The notes under the pieces are model-generated. The model did no database searches. It worked only from the letters and a program-made list of their open reading frames with translations, and was not told the DNA's origin. Shown one piece after another: positions 35,573-39,902 of a stretch of DNA of 39,902 nt. The stretch is from an uncultured Ignavibacteriales bacterium (lineage in GTDB: Bacteria; Bacteroidota; Ignavibacteria; Ignavibacteriales; Ignavibacteriaceae). Location: contig CAIYTF010000137.1 in NCBI GenBank assembly GCA_903929035.1, positions 1-39,902 of the forward strand. The letters run 5' to 3'. The position numbers were made by a program, and so were the translations under genes. Within the stretch, counting starts at the first letter, position 1. The number at the start of each line of letters is the position of its first letter.

Positions 35573-35970
35573 TTATGATATATTTTTTGTGTTATAAAAT
35601 ATGACGATTCAAAAATATGATTTTCCGCGATTGAAGTCAAAATATATTTTGGGAATTTGGGAGAGCTATTTGATGTATTTTGGAGACATATTTCACAAAT
35701 ATACTTGTATATTTTGGATTGTCAACCTGTCAACCTCCATTTCTCCTGATTTTTAATAGTCATTCCCATCTATATTATGATTGTTAAATTTACAAAAGTA
35801 ATTAACAACCAGAGTATAGAAAAAAGCAAAACATTATTAAAATATTTTATTACATCTGCAAAGGATTGGTAAAAAATAATTTTAAAATATGATTTTGGAA
35901 TATTCCCGATAATAATTAGTTTCAGTTGTGAATTTTTTCCAACCACAAAAAATATTTATTACTAAACTAA
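35573..35970. other. divergent intergenic region ahead of nrdJ
   Basis: 398 AT-rich nt with no gene. It contains two perfect palindromes (35638-35651 and 35697-35714) and a tandem 8-bp repeat GTCAACCT (35721-35736). Three further TTTTGGA strings lie in the region. No B12-box (GCCACTG) of a cobalamin riboswitch was seen, although the gene product needs B12. No clear Shine-Dalgarno precedes nrdJ. Confidence 0.5.
35638..35714. promoter_or_regulatory. paired AT-rich palindromes, possible regulator sites for nrdJ
   Basis: CAAAATATATTTTG (35638-35651, perfect 14 bp) and AAATATAC-TT-GTATATTT (35697-35714) have centres 61 bp apart. They resemble the AT-rich, near-palindromic boxes used by NrdR-type repressors but do not match the ACAcwATATAwwGT consensus well. 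They could equally control the divergent membrane gene. Confidence 0.35.
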
Positions 35971-38900
35971 ATGAAAATAAACAGATATTATACAAATCAG
36001 CCCGGAACCCAATATAAAGGCATCTCTTTTGATACACGATCTTCAGAAATTAGAAATCCGGATGGTACCGCTGTATTTAAGATGGATAATGTTTCTGTTC
36101 CATCTTCTTGGTCCCAAGTTGCTACTGATATTATTGCTCAGAAATATTTTAGAAAAGCAGGAATACCTGCTGTTCTAAAGAAGAAAAAAGAAGAAGGTGT
36201 TCCTGAATGGCTTCAGCCTTCAATTCCTGATACAGAAGCATTGCTCAGGTTACCTGAAAATGAACGCTATGTTTCTGAACACGATTCGCGTCAGGTATTT
36301 CATCGCCTTGCAGGGTGCTGGACTTACTGGGGATGGAAAGCAAAATATTTTGATGCTGAAGATTCAGCAAAAGCCTTTTATGAAGAATTGCTATATCAGT
36401 TTGCCAATCAAATGGCAGCACCAAATTCTCCGCAGTGGTTTAATACCGGATTGAACTGGGCTTATGGCATCACTGGACCTGCACAGGGTCACTATTATGT
36501 TGACTTTAAATCAGGTGAATTAGTACAATCAACCGATGCTTACACTCACCCGCAGCCCCACGCCTGTTTCATTCAATCCGTAAAAGATGATTTAGTGAAT
36601 GACGGCGGTATTATGGACCTTTGGGTTCGCGAGGCTCGATTGTTTAAATATGGTTCAGGTACAGGCACAAACTTCTCCGATATTCGCGGCGGTAACGAAT
36701 CGCTCAGCGGCGGCGGACGTTCATCAGGGTTAATGTCTTTTCTTAAAATCGGAGATAGATCTGCCGGGGCAATTAAATCAGGCGGCACAACCCGCCGCGC
36801 TGCAAAGATGGTTTGCTTGGATTTAGATCACCCTGACATTCTTGAATTTATTAACTGGAAAGTTATCGAAGAACAGAAAGTTGCCGCATTAGTGACAGGA
36901 TCACAGATTTGTAACTTGCATCTTAATGCTGTTATGCGTGCCTGTTTTGAGGAGCATCCGGAGAATGACAGGTTTAACCCGAAACTCAACTTAAAGCTGC
37001 AGCGCGCTGTTGCCGAAGCAAGAAAATTGAAAATCCCTCAGAATTATATCGACCGTGTTTTGCAATTAGCTAAAATGGGATTTACTTCTGTTGAATTTCC
37101 TGTCTTTGATACCGATTGGAACTCTGAAGCTTATGCATCGGTATCGGGACAAAATTCCAATAACTCGATTCGTATTTCAAATTCTTTTATGGAAGCTGTC
37201 ATTAACGAAACAGACTGGCACCTTTATGGAAGAACTGAAAAGCGCAAGGCCGAGAAAGAAAATCGGGCACCTAAACCTGCTAATACCATCCCTGCAGCCG
37301 AGCTTTGGAATGATATTGCTTATGCAGCCTGGACCTGCGCAGACCCGGGAGTGCAGTACCACACCACCATTAATGAATGGCACACGTGCCCAAGTGACGG
37401 TGAAATAAAAGCCTCAAACCCTTGCAGTGAATATATGTTCTTGGATGACACTGCCTGCAATCTGGCTTCGCTTAATCTTGTGAAGTTTTATAATGCTGAA
37501 ACATTTAAGTTTGATATTGAAGGCTATCGCCATTCCGCGAGAATATGGACAATGGTACTCGAAATCAGCGTATTGATGGCGCAATTCCCTAGCAAAGAAA
37601 TAGCAAAACTTAGTTTTGACTTCAGAACTCTAGGGCTTGGATATGCAAATCTTGGCGCGCTTCTGATGGTACAGGGTATTCCGTATGACAGCGAAGAAGG
37701 TTTTGCAATTTGCGGCGCGTTAACATCCATTATGCATATGACTGCTTATGCAGCATCGGCGGAAATGGCTAAGAAATTGGGAACTTTCCCGGGTTATTCA
37801 CGGAACAAAGATAATATGATGCGGGTTCTTCGTAATCATAGACGAGCTGCATATAATGAAGAAAAATCCGAATATGAAGGATTATCAATCACCCCTGTCG
37901 GCATTAATCCCGAATACTGTCCTTATGATTTGCTGCAAGCCGCCCGGGAATCATCTAATCTTGCAGTTGAACTAGGCGAGCAATATGGTTTCAGGAATGC
38001 CCAGGTTACCGTGATCGCGCCAACGGGAACAATCGGCTTGGTGATGGACTGCGATACAACCGGTGTTGAACCTGACTACGCGTTAGTCAAGTTTAAATCT
38101 TTGGCAGGCGGCGGTTATTTTAAAATTATCAATCAATCGATGCCCCCTGCACTTAAAAAACTTGGTTACTCCGATGAAGAGATACTTGAAATTGGAAAAT
38201 ACGCGAGAGGAGCGGGAACGATAGCCGGTGCGCCTTATATCAATTCTCAGGCTTTAATTTCACGCGGATTTACTGAAGAGATAATCAAGAAAATTGATGC
38301 ATCTGTGCCTATGGTGTTTGAGCTTAGCCTCGCGTTTTCGCGCTATATGATTGGCGATGATTTCTTGACAAATCAGCTTGGTTTTACTTTAGAACAGCTT
38401 AATTCGCCTGATTTTGATTTGCTTAAGAGTTTAGGTTTCTCGCGCAAAGAAATTACCGCGGCAAACGATTACGTCTGCGGGACTATGACAATTGAGGGCT
38501 CTCCATTCTTGAAAGTTGAACACTATCCGGTTTTTGACTGCGCTAACAAGTGCGGTAAATCCGGCAGCCGTTTTATTCGTGCTCACGCGCATATTCGTAT
38601 GATGGCCGCAGCTCAGCCGTTTATTTCAGGTGCAATTTCTAAAACAATCAACCTGCCGAATCACGCGGTAGTTGATGAAATAAAGGATGCATATTTAGAG
38701 TCTTGGAAACTTGGCTTGAAAGCAAACGCTATTTACCGTGATGGTTCAAAACTATCTCAACCGCTTAGTTCCATTTTTGATGATGACTTGCAGCAGCTAC
38801 TTGATGATAAAGAAAATAACGATATTTTGAAAATTGCCGAACGCGTTGTTCACCGCTATATTGCAAAAAGAAAGCGGCTTCCAGATAGAAGATCCGGTTA

Positions 38901-39552
38901 CACGCAAAAATCAAAAATCAACGGGCAGAGTGTTTACATCCGTACCGGTGAGTATGAGAACGGTCAGCTGGGTGAAATATTCATTGATATGCACAGGGAA
39001 GGGGCAACTGTCAGAAGTTTACTGAATTGTTTCGCGATTGCAATATCTTTAGGTTTGCAGCACGGTGTGCCGCTGGAAGAATTTGTTGACGCGTTCGTTT
39101 TCACGCGGTTTGAACCAAGCGGTATGGTTAGCGGTAACTCGAAAATTAAATTCTCGACTTCTATTATTGATTATATATTCCGTGAACTTGCAGTCAGTTA
39201 TTTAGAGAGAAATGATCTCGCGCACGTGACCAATGATGATGACCATCAAATGCAGCCTTCCAAAAATATCGTGCAAAGCATCACGGACAGCAGAGATGAT
39301 TCTTCAAACCGGACGGAAGACTACGAAGCTAAGCTCGGTGAAAGGTATAACTATGCACTTTCAACAAATGAATCTTCGGCAATAGAGGTTCCAGTCAGCG
39401 ATGATTCTCGATTCTTGCGTAAGAAAGTAAGAAATGCTATTGAACACGGTTATACAGGGGATGTCTGCACTGAATGTGACAATATGACTATGGTGCGTAA
39501 CGGTGTTTGCTTGAAATGTATGACGTGCGGAGGAACGACAAGCTGCAGTTAA
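35971..39552 (+). CDS. nrdJ: class II (adenosylcobalamin-dependent) ribonucleotide reductase
   Basis: Reduces ribonucleotides to deoxyribonucleotides with a B12-generated thiyl radical, independent of oxygen. 1193 residues, the long form. Visible are [14 protein letters not shown] (redox Cys), the [21 protein letters not shown] active-site block (thiyl Cys C485, E487, C496), [20 protein letters not shown] and [18 protein letters not shown]-type C-terminal domain (about 980-1090) and a Cys-rich tail CTECDNM...CLKCMTCGG...CS, which shuttles electrons from thioredoxin, complete it. The ATG at 35971 gives the canonical MKINRYYT N-terminus. The next gene downstream is thioredoxin, the expected reductant. 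Confidence 0.97.
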   Translation: MKINRYYTNQPGTQYKGISFDTRSSEIRNPDGTAVFKMDNVSVPSSWSQVATDIIAQKYFRKAGIPAVLKKKKEEGVPEWLQPSIPDTEALLRLPENERYVSEHDSRQVFHRLAGCWTYWGWKAKYFDAEDSAKAFYEELLYQFANQMAAPNSPQWFNTGLNWAYGITGPAQGHYYVDFKSGELVQSTDAYTHPQPHACFIQSVKDDLVNDGGIMDLWVREARLFKYGSGTGTNFSDIRGGNESLSGGGRSSGLMSFLKIGDRSAGAIKSGGTTRRAAKMVCLDLDHPDILEFINWKVIEEQKVAALVTGSQICNLHLNAVMRACFEEHPENDRFNPKLNLKLQRAVAEARKLKIPQNYIDRVLQLAKMGFTSVEFPVFDTDWNSEAYASVSGQNSNNSIRISNSFMEAVINETDWHLYGRTEKRKAEKENRAPKPANTIPAAELWNDIAYAAWTCADPGVQYHTTINEWHTCPSDGEIKASNPCSEYMFLDDTACNLASLNLVKFYNAETFKFDIEGYRHSARIWTMVLEISVLMAQFPSKEIAKLSFDFRTLGLGYANLGALLMVQGIPYDSEEGFAICGALTSIMHMTAYAASAEMAKKLGTFPGYSRNKDNMMRVLRNHRRAAYNEEKSEYEGLSITPVGINPEYCPYDLLQAARESSNLAVELGEQYGFRNAQVTVIAPTGTIGLVMDCDTTGVEPDYALVKFKSLAGGGYFKIINQSMPPALKKLGYSDEEILEIGKYARGAGTIAGAPYINSQALISRGFTEEIIKKIDASVPMVFELSLAFSRYMIGDDFLTNQLGFTLEQLNSPDFDLLKSLGFSRKEITAANDYVCGTMTIEGSPFLKVEHYPVFDCANKCGKSGSRFIRAHAHIRMMAAAQPFISGAISKTINLPNHAVVDEIKDAYLESWKLGLKANAIYRDGSKLSQPLSSIFDDDLQQLLDDKENNDILKIAERVVHRYIAKRKRLPDRRSGYTQKSKINGQSVYIRTGEYENGQLGEIFIDMHREGATVRSLLNCFAIAISLGLQHGVPLEEFVDAFVFTRFEPSGMVSGNSKIKFSTSIIDYIFRELAVSYLERNDLAHVTNDDDHQMQPSKNIVQSITDSRDDSSNRTEDYEAKLGERYNYALSTNESSAIEVPVSDDSRFLRKKVRNAIEHGYTGDVCTECDNMTMVRNGVCLKCMTCGGTTSCS

Positions 39553-39575
39553 AATAACAAAGTTAGGGCTTGTTA

Positions 39576-39607
39576 AGAAATAACATTAACACTTTCTCAC
39601 GCGAAGA
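39576..39607 (+). repeat. 32-bp dispersed direct repeat, copy 2
   Basis: Identical to 2275-2306 in the same orientation, 24 nt after the nrdJ stop. The sequence beyond (gatgtgaagaccgctaagg) is again related to the CGCnAAG-type repeat but diverged from copy 1. Confidence 0.75.
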
Positions 39608-39749
39608 TGTGAAGACCGCTAAGGATTAGATTAAAGAATATCTAAAGGTTATTCTAAACAGTTACGATAATTGTTGACTTTCTTAATTTATGTGAATCCT
39701 TTTCAATATCTAATTCATCATATCATTAACAAAACAAGGAAACATAAAA

Positions 39750-39902
39750 ATGAAATTCGTAATAGAAGGCACTGATAATAATTTTGATTCAGAAGTAATC
39801 GAATCTAAAATGCCGGTATTGGTTGATTTTTGGGCACCGTGGTGCGGACCGTGTAGAATGGTTGGACCTGTTGTAGAAGAATTAGCCGAAAAATATCAGG
39901 GG
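39750..39902 (+). CDS. trxA: thioredoxin (partial, cut by window end)
   Basis: First 51 residues of a thioredoxin. [16 protein letters not shown] contains the redox pair C32-G-P-C35, followed by [13 protein letters not shown]. The ATG at 39750 has CAAGGA about 10 nt upstream. It lies 197 nt after nrdJ, with a dispersed repeat between, so it may have its own promoter. It would reduce the C-terminal Cys pair of NrdJ as well as other proteins. The symbol trxA is assigned by family only; the 3' end is outside the window. Confidence 0.93.
   Translation, partial: MKFVIEGTDNNFDSEVIESKMPVLVDFWAPWCGPCRMVGPVVEELAEKYQG

Noticed and set aside
35573-35970. Cobalamin riboswitch ahead of nrdJ
   Set aside because: No B12-box or GC-rich multi-helix structure. 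The region is AT-rich throughout.
1-39902. Avoidance of GTCTC as sign of an Eco31I-like specificity
   Set aside because: GTCTC/GAGAC occurs at several places in the window (for example near 73, 15254, 18632, 32172 and 35370), so no avoidance supports this target.

Overview
The window looks like chromosome of a Gram-negative, moderately AT-rich bacterium of the Bacteroidota/Ignavibacteria/Chlorobi assemblage. The evidence is lipid A genes (lpxB, lpxK), a secreted protein with a type IX secretion (Por) C-terminal sorting domain, pyruvate phosphate dikinase, a class II B12-dependent ribonucleotide reductase of the long Cys-tailed type, and several GTG/TTG starts alongside recognisable AAGGA-type ribosome binding sites. 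The placement (Ignavibacteria is my best guess) is an inference from gene content, not from a marker phylogeny.

Layout. (1) 1-5565, + strand: two paralogous orphan hybrid-sensor-type histidine kinases with near-identical catalytic halves. The first is soluble. The second is membrane-anchored and carries a CxxCH heme-attachment motif in its extracytoplasmic sensor. No response regulator is adjacent. (2) 5640-24761, - strand: a conserved housekeeping block. In transcription order it begins with a GH2-like/YIP1-like membrane fusion protein, then smc, a T9SS-sorted secreted protein, a MtnX-like HAD phosphatase, an isoprenylcysteine-methyltransferase-like membrane protein, lpxB, a DUF374 acyltransferase and lpxK. 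These genes overlap or lie within about 12 nt of one another and form one probable operon. It is followed by ppdK with its own terminator, the queA-ispD pair, and an unrecognised coiled-coil membrane protein. (3) 25316-26181, +: two small heat-shock proteins (Hsp20) closed by a strong terminator. (4) 26530-30478, +: a restriction-modification island with a single polypeptide fusing an m5C and an m6A DNA methyltransferase, an overlapping HNH endonuclease and a 75-residue orphan ORF. It is more AT-rich than its surroundings and almost lacks the CGCG strings common in the flanking genes. (5) 30546-35037, +: an outer-membrane beta-barrel-like protein, a GH13 alpha-glucan enzyme and a Sel1-repeat lipoprotein/secreted protein. 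(6) 35045-39902: a small HEAGH membrane metallopeptidase-like protein on -, then nrdJ on + and the start of a thioredoxin gene cut by the window end. The thioredoxin is the likely reductant for NrdJ.

Non-coding structure worth noting: a 32-bp direct repeat (2275-2306 and 39576-39607) of a dispersed family; a 22-bp inverted pair (146-167 and 26388-26409), one copy lying between the hsp20 terminator and the R-M genes; nested palindromes plus a near sigma54-like element ahead of hsp20; two AT-rich palindromes ahead of nrdJ; and a long hairpin at 24936-24987. I saw no tRNA, rRNA, CRISPR array or intact insertion sequence. The candidates most worth a second look are the heme-motif sensor kinase, the GH2-YIP1 fusion that appears to have lost both catalytic glutamates, and the fused m5C/m6A methyltransferase with HNH nuclease.
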